DNA from: Aureococcus anophagefferens
Lineage: Eukaryota; Sar; Pelagophyceae; Pelagomonadales; Pelagomonadaceae
Direction of reading: 5' to 3'
Assembly (NCBI RefSeq): GCF_000186865.1
Contig: NW_008705563.1
Location: 200,816-264,815 of the forward strand
Length of the DNA: 64,000 nucleotides
The notes beneath the pieces are model-generated. The model worked only from the letters and a program-made list of their open reading frames with translations. It was not told the origin of the DNA and made no database searches. A program made the translations under genes and the position numbers. Of this stretch, positions 18,601 to 28,935 are shown in pieces (the first letter of the stretch is position 1; each line of letters opens with the position of its first letter).

Positions 18601-21231
18601 ATGGATCCCGACGCGCTCGACGTCGTGCCGCTCATCACCCAGTGCGACGAGCTCGGCGCCGACGGCGAGTCGCTCCTCCGGGTCGACGACGCCGGCGTCG
18701 CGCTGCTCGAGGCCCTCGGGGGCGAGAAAGTGAGCGTCGTCGCCGTCGCCGGCATGTACCGCACGGGCAAGTCGTTCTTCCTGAACCGCCTCGCCGGCGC
18801 CGCCGGCGCGAGGTCCGGCGGCTTCGGCGTCGGCGAGACGACGGAGCCCTGCACGCGCGGCGTCTGGTTGTGGCGGTCGCCGGGGCTCCGCGCGGCCGAC
18901 GGGTCGACGCTGCTGCTCATGGACACGGAGGGTCTCGCGTCGGCGGACCAGGACGACTCCTACGACGCCAAGATCTTCGCGTTAGCGCTGCTCCTGAGCA
19001 GCTACTTCGTGCTCAACGTCGTCGGCGTCATCGACGACGCGACGATCGAGCGGCTGCACCTCGTCAGCGAGGTCACGAAGCGCGTCGTCGTCGAGGGCGA
19101 GCACAAGGTGGAGGATGAAGATGAAGCAGCAGCCCTCGACCGGTCCGCGGCGGCCCTCGCGGCCCACTTCCCGCCGCTATTAGTGCTCGTCCGCGACTTC
19201 GCCCTGAAGCCGACGCGCGACGGCCAGCCGATCACGGACGCGGAGTACCTCGAGGACGCGCTGCGGGACCGCGGCGGCGACGCGGGCGACAACAAGAAGG
19301 CCCTGCGCCACGCGCGGCGCGACGCGATCCGCCGGAGTTTGCGCACGTTGTTCCCCGCGGGGCGGCGCGCGTGCGCCACCTTGGTGCGCCCCGCGAGCGA
19401 CGAGGCCGCGCTCCGCCGAGCGACGTTCCTCGACGACGACGAGCTGCGGCCCGAGTTCGTCGCCAAGTTAGGGGCTTTACGGGCGGCGCTCGTCCTCGGC
19501 GACGCCGCGGCCGCGCCGCTCGAGCCCGCGAAACGGAAAATCGTCTGCGGCGCCGCGGCGACGGGCGCGTCCCTGGCGGCGCTCGCGCGGCTCCACGTCG
19601 CGTCCATCAACGCCGGCGCCGCGCCGTCGATCAGGGGCGCCTGGGACGCGGCCGCGCGCGAGGTCAACGCCAAAGCCGCCGACGACGCGGAAAAGTGCTA
19701 CGACGACCACGTCGCGTCCAAGAACCCACCGGACGACGACGACGCCCCGGCGAGGGGCCTCCCGGAAATCGACGACCCGGCCCACGGCGCCGTCGAGGAC
19801 CGCTTCGCGGTCTACGAGGTCCACAAAGACGGAGCGAAAAAGGCGATGGCGGTCTTCGACGGCGCGGCGTGCGACGGGCCCGACCGGCCCGCGCGGCGGA
19901 AGAAGCTCCGCGTGGCCCTGGACCGCGCGGGGAAGCGGTTTCGGGAGAGTTTGAACGCGCGGTCCGACGCGTGCTGCGCCGCGCTCTGCGCCTCCGCCGC
20001 GGCGTCGCACGACGCGGTCGTCGCGTCCGCGGACGACGCCGCGGCCCTGGCGCGGGCCTGGGGCGACCACGCGCAGGCCCTCGACCGGGCCTGCCGCGGG
20101 CCGCGGCGCCTGCGGCACCTCGCGGACGCGCTCGCGGCGCGGGCTAATCCAGGGCTCGCGGAGCCCGCGGTCGCGCTCGCCGAGGCGCGCGGCGCGGCGG
20201 AACTCGCCGACGCCACGGCGCGCGTCGAGGCGGACCGCGACGCCAAGGTCGCCGCCGCCGAGGGCCGCGCGGCCGCGGCCGACGCGCGCGAGGCCGACGC
20301 GCGCGCGCGCGCCGAGGCCGACGCGGCCGCGCTCCGGGGCCGCAACGAGGCGCTGGCCGCGGACCTCGACGCCTGCCGCGACGCGAAGCGCGCCGCGGAG
20401 GACGCGGGCGACGGCGAGCGGCGCCGCGCCGACGACGCCGAGGCGCTCGCCGCGCGGACGCGGGCGTCGCTCGACGACGCCGCGGGCGAGATCGCGACGC
20501 TGGAAACCGCCGTCGCCGCGCTCGAGGCCGACGTCGCGGCGAAGGACGACGCCCTCGGCGTACTGCGGCGCGAGCTCCGGGACGCCGCCGCGGCCGCGGA
20601 GTCCCGGGCGGCATCGCTCGCCGCGGCGCTCGACCGGGCGGCGCGCGTCGACGCGGAGCTCGCGCGCGCCGAGGACGACGCGTCCGCGGCGGCCCTGCGC
20701 CACGGCGACGCCCTGGAGCGGCGCGACGAGGCGCTCGCGGCGGCCGCCGCCGGGGCCACCGCGGAGGCCGCGCGCGCGGACGCCGCGGAACGCGAAACCG
20801 CCGCCGTCAGAGCGGAGCTCGCGGCGTCGGCGACGGCGCTCGCCGACGCGACGACGGGCCGCGCGGCCGACGCGGCGGCGCTGGAGCGGCGCGGCGCGGC
20901 GGCGGCGGCGGCCGCGGGCGTCCTCGGGGATCTGGTCGCCACCGTCTGCGCGACCGCGGCGCGCGAGAAAAGGGAGGCGTACCTCGGCGCCAAGGTCGCC
21001 GCCGCGGAGCGCCGGGCGGACCGGGCCCAGTCCGCCGCCGACGACGCGCGCGCGGCGTCGCCCGCGCCCGTCAAGGCCGTCCGCCGCCTCTTCAGCGTCG
21101 GCTCCGAGGTCATGGACAAGCTCGGCGGCGCGTGGCTCGCGCACGTCGACGAGGAGCTCGAGAGCTTCGACCCGGACGCGGGCACGCCGCCGAAGCCGAA
21201 CGCCGACCTCCCGGGGTTCCCGACGGCGTAA
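18601..21231 (+). CDS. Guanylate-binding protein (GBP)-like large GTPase
   Basis: 876 residues from ATG 18601. The G domain carries the P-loop GMYRTGKSF (51-59), the switch motif MDTEG (107-111) and an R-D guanine motif in VLVRDFAL (about 196-203), as in the GBP/atlastin-type families. A helical middle region follows, then about 400 residues of Ala/Asp/Arg-rich coiled coil. There is no C-terminal CAAX box (it ends GFPTA), so membrane binding by prenylation is not expected. Members self-assemble on GTP hydrolysis and act on membranes or in defence; the role in an alga is unknown. GTG codons upstream keep the frame open but are not needed. Confidence 0.88.
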   Translation: MDPDALDVVPLITQCDELGADGESLLRVDDAGVALLEALGGEKVSVVAVAGMYRTGKSFFLNRLAGAAGARSGGFGVGETTEPCTRGVWLWRSPGLRAADGSTLLLMDTEGLASADQDDSYDAKIFALALLLSSYFVLNVVGVIDDATIERLHLVSEVTKRVVVEGEHKVEDEDEAAALDRSAAALAAHFPPLLVLVRDFALKPTRDGQPITDAEYLEDALRDRGGDAGDNKKALRHARRDAIRRSLRTLFPAGRRACATLVRPASDEAALRRATFLDDDELRPEFVAKLGALRAALVLGDAAAAPLEPAKRKIVCGAAATGASLAALARLHVASINAGAAPSIRGAWDAAAREVNAKAADDAEKCYDDHVASKNPPDDDDAPARGLPEIDDPAHGAVEDRFAVYEVHKDGAKKAMAVFDGAACDGPDRPARRKKLRVALDRAGKRFRESLNARSDACCAALCASAAASHDAVVASADDAAALARAWGDHAQALDRACRGPRRLRHLADALAARANPGLAEPAVALAEARGAAELADATARVEADRDAKVAAAEGRAAAADAREADARARAEADAAALRGRNEALAADLDACRDAKRAAEDAGDGERRRADDAEALAARTRASLDDAAGEIATLETAVAALEADVAAKDDALGVLRRELRDAAAAAESRAASLAAALDRAARVDAELARAEDDASAAALRHGDALERRDEALAAAAAGATAEAARADAAERETAAVRAELAASATALADATTGRAADAAALERRGAAAAAAAGVLGDLVATVCATAAREKREAYLGAKVAAAERRADRAQSAADDARAASPAPVKAVRRLFSVGSEVMDKLGGAWLAHVDEELESFDPDAGTPPKPNADLPGFPTA

Positions 21232-21355
21232 GGCGCGCGTCACGGTGGGGGGACCTTCAAGAGGCCGACCTTGGCCCAGGAAATCATGTTTGTGTCGGGG
21301 CTCCAACCGATCGACCGCTGAGCGCGCTCTCGCCGCGGCGGCGCGGGCTGCCCCA

Positions 21356-24300
21356 ATGGAGGAGGAGGACGAGGACGACGGCGAGGACCGCGGCCGGACG
21401 GCGCCGCGAAACGCGTCCCAGCCGCGGTCGCGGAGCGTCGGTCCCATGGCGGCGCCCGACGAGCCGGAGGCCGAGAGCACCGACGACCGCGAGGCCTACA
21501 AGAGCTCCGGCGTGTCGACGGCGCGGCGGGACCTGGACCAGATCCCGCGGTCGCAGCGGCTCCAGAAGCGCCAGAAGTCGCCCATCGGGCTGAGCCTCGT
21601 GCAGCTCGAGGAGATCGGTCTATTGGACTACGACGAGGACGAGAGGCCCCGGTCGGACGACGCGCCCGACGCCGCGCCCGAGTCCGCCGCGCCGGCGGCG
21701 CCGGAGCCGCCACAGGCCGACGACGCGCCGCCGACGTCCGTGTCGGCGCCGGCGTCGCCGAAGCGCCACGCCTCCGGCTCGTCCGACGACGCGGCCGACG
21801 AGTCCGCCGCCTCTCGCCGCCGCGACATGGACCGGCGGTCGCGGACCGTGCGCCTCGAGACCCGCAGCCGCGAGCCCGCCGACGCGCCGGGCAAGCAGCG
21901 AACCAACGGCCACCGCTCTTCCAAAGCTTCGTCGAGCTTCGTCGCGCAGGACAAGCGGCGCGCGCGGCCCCGGTCCGCGGTGCCGCGCGAGCGGGGCAAG
22001 GCGGGTCCGCGGCCCCAGTCCGCGTACCCGCGCGTGCTGCGCCCCGAGGGCTGGGCCGCGCCCGCCAAGGCGCTGGGCGCCGCGGGCCCGTCGAGCGACC
22101 TCGACGACATCGTCGAGCACGACGACGACGACGGCGAGCTCGACGCGTTCGAGGGGCCGCACGAGACGCTGGAGCCGAGCGACCGCGACTCGTCGCGCGA
22201 GCGGCCCCGGGCGTCGGAGCTGCTGAGCTCGGACCACGCGGCGCGCTTCTACCGGGACCGCGGCGACGGCCCGGACCTGGCGGCGCCCGTCTTCGAGCCC
22301 GACGGCCGCGCGGCGTCGACGCGCGGCGGCGCGGCGAGCCCCGGCCGCCGCGGCCGCCGCGCGCCGGAGATCTCCTTCGCCGCGGCGCCGCCGGGCCGTT
22401 TCGCGGACGGCGGCGACGGGATCATCCTCGACGGCGACAACCGGCCGCGCCACCCCGCGGCGCCGCGGCCGGGGCGGCCGCGCATCGCGCGGCTCGAGGG
22501 CCACCTCCGCGAGCTCGTGCTCCGGCGCCGCGCGTCGACGGGCCGCACGCTGACGCAGATCTTCGCCCACTTCGACCGGCGCGTGCGCAAGTGCTTCGAC
22601 GCGCGGGATCTGCTCGAGGGTTTGGTGGATTTGGGCGTCGGCGCGACGCTGGGCGACGCAAGGGCCTTGGTGCGCCGGTTCTGCCGCGACGCGCCCGACG
22701 ACGCGTCCCAGCTCGCGGTGCACCTCGGCGATTTTGCCGTGTTCGTCGACGACCCGGACCACGACGCCTTCGAGCGCGACGTCTGCGAGGCCGTGGCGAA
22801 GCGGTTGCTCCTGTTGCCGCCGTCGGCGCCCGCGCCGCCGGCGTCGCCCGACGGCGGCGCCGGCGGCGACCCGGACGGCCCGCGGCCCGAGTCGTCGCAG
22901 AAGGCCGCCGCGCGTGCCCTGCGGGCGGCCTTTGGGGACGAGCCCCGCGTGAGCCGCCGCGCCTTCGCGCGGGGTTTGAGGGCCGTCGGGCTCGAGGCGC
23001 TCTCCGACGGCGACGTGCGGCGGCTCGTCGCGCGCTTCGACACGGAGCACGACGGCCGCTGCTCCGCGGCGCGCTTCGCCAAGATGGTGCGCCGGTCGCC
23101 GGAGTGGCGCGAGAACGCGTGGCTGCGGCGCGTGCGGTTGGCGGCCGCGCGCGAGGCGGACGTCGCGTGCGACGCGGCGCGAAGGTGCGGCGGCCGCTGG
23201 GCCAACGGTTTGGACGAGGCGCTCGTCGAGGCCTGCCGCACGCTGGGGCTCCGCGTCTTCACGGACGCGGACCTCGCGTGGATCGCGCTCGACGCGCTCG
23301 AGGCGCCGCTGCCGACGGGCTGAGTCCCGTGTGGAACTCAACCGCTGGTTCGGGGGGTCCCCGCCCAACTTCAGAACTCTCTAGCTCAATCACATCGAAG
23401 TCGATTCGGCTGATTTTTGGACGAATCGATCGCTCTCGTCGAGTTCTCGAAGCACGGCCGAAGAGTCCGGCGCAATCCGTTCAATTACGCGCACATTGAA
23501 GTCGGGTCGAAGATGTGAGTTCCACGCAGGCTGGGTCGAGGCGCGCGGCGCGCGCGGCCGCGACTTCTACCACCACCTGCGGAGCGGCGTCTCCGTCTGG
23601 GAGCGGCCCCTCCTGGCCGAGTTCGCCCACGCGGCCATGGACCACCAGCGGCGCAAGGCGCGGCGCCGCCGCCGCCTCCCGGACGACGACGACGACGGCC
23701 CGCCGGCGGGCGACGACGACCGCGGGGGCCTCCCGGGCGAGCCCTACGACGACGTGGACGTCCGCGACGACGACGACGACGACGACGACGCGTCCGAGGC
23801 GCCCGCCGTCGAGGTGTCGCGCTTCGCGGCCGCCCACCGGCGGCCCGTGTCCGCGTCGCGCGTCCGCGGCCGCGCGGCACTCGAACCTTCGATCCGACTT
23901 CAACGTGCGCGTCATTGGACGGACCGGACGCTTCGGTCGTGCTTCGAGAACGCGACGAGAGCCATCGATTCGTCCAAAGATCAGCCGGATCGACGTCGAT
24001 TCGATCGAGATGGAGCATTGCAAAGTTCGGTCGGGACGTCCCAGCTCACCGGTCGTCGATGTCCGCGCAGGTCCACGACCGCCGCGGCGAGTACTCCGGC
24101 GGCCGCGCGGAGTACGTGTCCGCGCGGCACCAGCCGGCCGCGCGGCGGCCGAGCTCGGCGACGGCGACGCTGACGAACCGGGCGCGCCAGGGCGGCGACG
24201 GCGACGCCGCGGCGCGCGGCGGCGGCGGCCGCGGCCGCGGCGACGACGACGCCTACGGCTCGCCGGACGACGACGACGTCGCCGAGGACGACGACGACGG

Positions 24301-24796
24301 CGACGACGCGTCGCTGACCTACGACGACGCCCGCGAGCGCCGCATCTCCGCGTCGAGCGCGTCGGCCATGCTCGAGCGCTGGACCGCCGTCTACGGCGGC
24401 GGCGGCGACGCGGACGCGCGCGCGAAGCGGCCCGCGACGGCGGGCGCGCGGCCGGACCGGAGCGCGCGGCCGACGACCAAGGTCGCGCGCATCCTCCAGG
24501 ACCTGAAGCTCCGCGTGAAGATGCTCGAGGAGCAGAACGCGGAGGAGCCCGCCGCCGCCGCCGCCGCGGCGACGGCGCCGCGCGCGTCGCCGCGGCCCGC
24601 GCTCGACGACGAGTTCGCGCCCGCGCCGCGCCGGTCCAAGGCGGCGACGGGGCCGCCGGCGGGGCCGGGCAGGCACGCGGCGAAGCGGCCCCAGTCCGCC
24701 TCGGCGAAGCTCGACGGCAAGGCGCACCCGCGCGGCAAGGGCAAGGCGGCCGGCGGCGGGACGACCAAGGGCGGGGTCGTCGTGTTCCTCGGCTAG
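21356..24796 (+). CDS. EF-hand-like and WW-domain protein with two introners
   Basis: Exons 21356-23318, 23530-23861 and 24071-24796 give 1006 residues. The first ~370 residues are acidic and disordered. Helical, EF-hand-like repeats follow (RTLTQIFAHFDRRVRKCFDA, RRLVARFDTEHDGRCSAARF). A WW domain spans the first junction: LPTG|WVEARGARGRDFYHHL...SVWERP. The tail is Asp-rich, then Lys/Ala-rich. The unspliced frame stops at 23321-23323 (TGA), but that TGA lies in the donor-side target duplication and is removed if splicing starts at the GC at 23319. If the GTGG donor at 23331 is used, the protein is truncated there. Function unknown; probably a calcium-responsive or scaffold protein. Confidence 0.7.
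23319..23529 (-). mobile_element. Introner family 2, copy 2 (first intron of EF-hand/WW gene)
   Basis: 211 nt. The donor-side duplication is GCTGAGTC and the acceptor-side copy after CACGCAG is GCTGGGTC, one mismatch. The ends GTGTGGAACTC / GAGTTCCACGCAG are inverted repeats. The element is in the opposite orientation to copy 1 relative to its gene, and carries the shared core GGCTGATTTTTGGACGA. Confidence 0.88.
23862..24070 (+). mobile_element. Introner family 2, copy 3, diverged (second intron of EF-hand/WW gene)
   Basis: 209 nt. Donor-side GTCCGCGG and acceptor-side CGCAG|GTCCACGA resemble each other at 6 of 8 positions. The first ~27 nt align without gaps to copy 1, mostly through T-to-C and A-to-G differences (GTGTGGAATTC has become GCGCGGCACTC). 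Excision joins S-R to V-H-D in frame. Confidence 0.8.
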
Positions 24797-25152
24797 GGGG
24801 GCGCCTCATAACGTACCCCGCCGGCGGGCTGGCACGGAGACGGCCCCACGACGGTCCGGCCCCGGGACGGGGGCCGGGGACGGCGGGCACGGGGGTTCCG
24901 GCACGGTAAATGCGCTCCCGGCACGCGGCCCGGCACGTGCACGGGCCCGGCACGCGGCACGGGACGAACGTCACCGTCACCACGGGCCACAATCTTCAAA
25001 TCTCCAAGGGGGAGCGCCAACGACAAACGTCTCCGCAAAAAGTATCTAAAACTCGACTGCGCGGGCCAGCGGCCTCGGGCAGCCTCTGCATTGCCGTCGT
25101 CCCGCGGGTGGTGGCCCATGGTTCGCTAGGTCGGCAGCCCGCGTCGACGCCC
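24797..25152. promoter_or_regulatory. Intergenic region upstream of the channel gene
   Basis: 356 bp. The first half is built from reiterated CGGCACG and GGGCCGGG-type motifs; the second half is less GC-rich. The channel frame is open through part of it, but no conserved protein features lie before the ATG at 25153, so it is taken as promoter and leader. Confidence 0.45.
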
Positions 25153-27967
25153 ATGGCGAGTTCGTCGTCCGGGCCGCCGTGGCGGACGGCCCTCCGGTCG
25201 GCCGACCTGGCCCTCGAGACGGCGCTGAGCCTCGTCCGCGACGGCGACGTCGACGCGGGCGCGCTGCGGGCCGCCTGCGACGGCCTCGGGGAGAAGCTCG
25301 AGCGCATCGAGGCCGCGGCGCGGAACCGGGCGGCCCGCGGGGCTCCGTCCCCGGCCAGGCCGGCGCCGGCGGAACCCCAGCGCGACGACCTCGACTCGTC
25401 GATCCGCGACCTCGGCCTGGACCTGGACCGGCCGGAGTCGCCCGACGGCGCGACGGAGACGGCCATCGTGCCCTTCGACGCGCCGGGCGCGCCCGGCGGG
25501 TCCGGTGCCAAGGTCCACCCCGCGGGCCCCGCGGCCGCCAAGTACTCGCCGCGCGGCGACAAAACCACGAAGATGAGCGACAAGAACAAAAAGCTCTGGG
25601 GCAAGGTGAAACAGAAGGTCCACGACGAGTTCAGCACGGGGTCGTCCACCGAAAAGGCGCTCGCGGCCGTGCTCATCGTCGACAAGCCCGAGGGCGACCA
25701 CGGCACGCGGCACCGGCGGTCGACGCACCGGCGCGTCACGGAGCGGGAGCTGGCCGACGACCGGTCCAGCGTCGCGTTCCAGTCGAAGATCAAGGTCATG
25801 ATGCTGCTGCGCAAAATCAAGAAGGGCGCGTCCGAGGAGGCGAAGGACGACGAGCTTCACCCGCAGAAGCAGGGCGCGCTGACGTCGTTCCGGACCTACC
25901 GGGACTACGACGGCGACGGCGGCGGCGACGCCCGGAACCTGTCGTCGCGGAGCCGCGCGCACCGGAGCCGTTCCGCCGCGGCCTGGGACCTCCTGCGGGA
26001 CCCGGGGTCCTGGCCGCGGCGGTGCCGGCGCCACTTCCGGGATTTGTACTACGACCTGCCGGAGGTGCCGGACATCGCCGTGACGCCCGCGGGCACGCTG
26101 GACCACAACATGCTGACGAGCGCGGGCGGCCACACGCTCGACGAGACGTCGAACGCGTTGGCGATCATCCTGAACCTGCCGGGCGTCATGCGGCAGAACC
26201 GGTGGCCGCAGGTTTTGATGCTGTCGCACGCGGGCTTCTGCCAGGTCTGGAGCCTGTTCATCATCTTCCTCGTGCTCTGCCAGGCGATCTTCGTCCCCGT
26301 GGAGGCGACCTTCGACGATGTTTTGGTCTTCAAGGGCTGGGTCGAGTGGCTGTCGACGGCGATGTTCGCGTTCGACTTTTTTCTCCAGTTCTGCTTCGCG
26401 GGCGTCACGGAGCACGGCAAGGTCATCGTGTCCGGGCGCGTCATCGCCGAGCGCTACATCATGTCCAAGTGGTTCTACCTGGATTTGATCTCCTGCATCC
26501 CGCTGGACATGGTGCTGAACTCGATGCATTTGGAGGCGACGGACAAGATCAGCGACAACACGGGCCTCATCAAGGCGCTGAAGCTCCTGCGGCTGTTCCG
26601 GCTGTCGAAGATCATGAAGACCATGGAGCGGCGGACCCAGGGCGGCGTCCAGTTCACGAAGCTGCTCTTCGGCGTGCTCCTGTCCGTGCACTGGATCGCG
26701 TGCGGGTGGAAGGGCGTCGACGACTTCTGGCGCTGCGGCGAGGGCAACGCCTACGCCTGGGACGCGCCCCTCCAGGAGGAGGAGAAGCGCTACCTGGGGA
26801 AGCGCTACCTCAACGGCAAGTGCAAGAACGCGCGCTTCGTCGTCGCGTACCCGGACTGCGTGCACCAGGCGTGCCTCTCCGTCGCGGGCGACGGCCGCGC
26901 GGTGACGACGAACGAGCAGATCTACTTTTCGATTATTTTCATTTATGGGAGCATCATGCAGGCGACGATCTTCGGCAAGATGGCGGGGTTGCTGCACCGC
27001 CTCGCGGAGCAGACGCAGGCGTACGAGACGAAGATGATCACGATATCCGCGCGGCTCAAGCACCTGGGCCTCGACGAGGAGCTGAGCGAGCGCATCATGC
27101 GCTACTACGAGACGCTCTGGGAGACGCAGCACATGACGACGCCGTCGTCGCTCGACTTCTTCCGCGAGCTCACGCCGCGGCTCCAATTGGACGCGCGGCT
27201 CGCGCTCTACGCGAACATGATCCGCCAGATCCCCTTCATGCGCAAGATCTCGCGGTCCATGATGGAGCACCTCATCCAGTCCATGCGGCCCGAGATCTTC
27301 ATGGAGTCGGAGGCCGTCATGCGGCGCAAGGACATCGGCGACTGGATGCTGTTCATAGAGCAGGGCAGCACAAGAGAGCGAAATTCCCAACTTCAAAGGC
27401 TCATATCTCGGCCATTTTCCACTCGTTTCGGCTGATTTTTGGACGAGCGATCATCTCTCGCAACGGTCTCGAAGCGTGGATGTGTTCTTTGTAACGCGCG
27501 CGCGCGGAACACTCACGTTGAAGCGACGTTGAATCACTCTTGTGCTGCCCAGGTTCATAGAGCAGGGCACGCTCGCGGTGCTGGACCCCGCGAACCACGA
27601 CGCGTCGATCCTGAAGCTGCTCCACCCGGGCGACCACATCGGCGAGCGGGGGCTCGTCGACAACTCGCCGCGCAACGCGACGGTGCTCGCGCTCACGTGG
27701 ACGAACGTCAACGTGCTCACGCGCGGCGACTGGGAGATGACGTCGGCCGCGTTCCCCGAGGAGGCGCAGACCGTCCAGCGGTCCCTCTTCTCCCACGACA
27801 TCACGGCCTTCGGGGACCGGGACCAGGCGAACTGGGACCCGACGAAGCGCGGCTCCGTGCCGGACGTCATCGACGACGAGCAGCAACGGCACAAGTCCAC
27901 GCACACGACGCACATCGCCAAGCCGGGCGAGTCGTGGGCGCCCACGCGGCAATCCAGAGCCACCTGA
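25153..27967 (+). CDS. Cyclic-nucleotide-gated cation channel (CNG/HCN-like)
   Basis: Exons 25153-27350 and 27553-27967 give 870 residues. A long cytosolic N terminus precedes six membrane segments from about residue 360. The S4-like helix is KALKLLRLFRLSKIMKTMER. The pore region reads CLSVAGDGRAVTTNEQIYF (about 574-592), with GDG where potassium channels have GYG. An IFGKMAGLLHRL S6 end and a C-linker follow. The cyclic-nucleotide domain is split by the introner and joins as W-M-L-F-I-E-Q-G-T-L-A-V-L, then GERGLVDNSPRNATV, a phosphate-binding-cassette-like motif. It should conduct cations under cAMP or cGMP control. The ion preference is unclear because of the unusual filter. Confidence 0.85.
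27351..27552 (+). mobile_element. Introner family 1, copy 2 (intron in channel gene)
   Basis: 202 nt. Donor GTTCATAG after ATGCT; acceptor TGCTGCCCAG|GTTCATAG. The similarity of the flanks runs on past 8 bp, because the host happens to read AGCAGGGCA, like the element end. The element lies with the GCGAAATTCCC end first, in the same direction as the gene. Confidence 0.92.
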
Positions 27968-28208
27968 GGCCCCGGGCCTCCTTTTTTTTTGCGCGTAAGC
28001 GGCGAATGAAGCTCCGGCGGAAGGCCTCTGAAGGTCAAGTTGAGGGGAACGTTGACTTTGATGCAACAACACTGCTCTTTGGCCAACGCATCGCGCCGCG
28101 CCGCCCGCGGCATCGTCGCACATCGCAGCGTCGTCGCACCTCGCGTCGACTGCGCGTCGCACCAGTCGCGGCGCAGCGCTCGACGGCGCGCGTCCTCGGC
28201 ACAACGCG

Positions 28209-28934
28209 ATGCGCCGCCTGCCGCTGCTGCTGTGCCTCCCCGCGGCCCTCGCGCTGACGCTGCGGCCCGCGCGGCTCGCGGACGCCTGGGGCGTCGGCCG
28301 CGTCTGCGCCGACGCCTTCTACCCGCCCGGGTCGAAGATCAACGGCGTCGACGCGCGGTACGCCTGGGCGAGCACGGTGCTCCAGCGCCTCGTGGCGATG
28401 CGAAGGGGCGCGCTTCGTCCGCACGCGCTCCTCGTCGCCGTCGACGCGGACGCGGGCGTCGTCGGCTGCGTGGAGCTGGGCCTGCTGCCCGCGCCGCCGG
28501 GCGCGCCGCCCGCGTCGCGCCTATCGACGGAGGCCTCCGAGGCCGCGGCGCTCTGGCGCGGCGTCGCCGTCGACAACGCGGTCCCCTGGGCGCCGCCCGA
28601 GGGCGACTGCCCGACGCTCGCGAACGTCGCCGTCGCGCGGAGCCACCGGAAGCGGGCCGTCGGCCGGCGCCTCGTCGACGCGGCGGCGGACGCGCTCGAG
28701 GGCGATGTCGCGTGGGTCGACTGGCGCCGCGCGGCCGCGGTGTCCGACGACGTCCACGCGGTCTACGCGCGCGTGACGGACGACGCGGCCGTGGCCTTCT
28801 GGGAGCGCGTCGGCTTCGACGCCGTGCCGACGGACGGCGCCGACGTCCGCGGCAAGGGCGGCGTCTGGCTCCGGCGGCCGCTCGCGCGGCGGGCCGGCGC
28901 GCCACGAGGGTCCGCGGCACAGGACGGGTGTTAA
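28209..28934 (+). CDS. Plastid-type GNAT acetyltransferase
   Basis: 241 residues. The leader MRRLPLLLCLPAALALTLRP is a signal peptide with an ALAL-x-L-R-P cleavage region, as in secondary-plastid leaders. The GNAT domain covers most of the rest, with an acetyl-CoA binding segment NVAVARSHRKRAVGRRLVDAA (about 139-159) and the late motif VAFWERVGFD (about 196-205). It should transfer an acetyl group to an amine on a protein or small molecule; the acceptor is unknown. The stop (28932-28934) is one base from the stop of the convergent MgtC-like gene. Confidence 0.82.
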   Translation: MRRLPLLLCLPAALALTLRPARLADAWGVGRVCADAFYPPGSKINGVDARYAWASTVLQRLVAMRRGALRPHALLVAVDADAGVVGCVELGLLPAPPGAPPASRLSTEASEAAALWRGVAVDNAVPWAPPEGDCPTLANVAVARSHRKRAVGRRLVDAAADALEGDVAWVDWRRAAAVSDDVHAVYARVTDDAAVAFWERVGFDAVPTDGADVRGKGGVWLRRPLARRAGAPRGSAAQDGC

Positions 28935-28935
28935 T

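Noticed and set aside
23321..23323. TGA read as the true end of the EF-hand/WW gene
   Set aside because: It lies in the donor-side duplication; the acceptor-side copy reads TGG and the WW domain continues in frame.
24910..25152. N-terminal extension of the channel gene
   Set aside because: Low-complexity and without conserved features; ATG 25153 has the better context.
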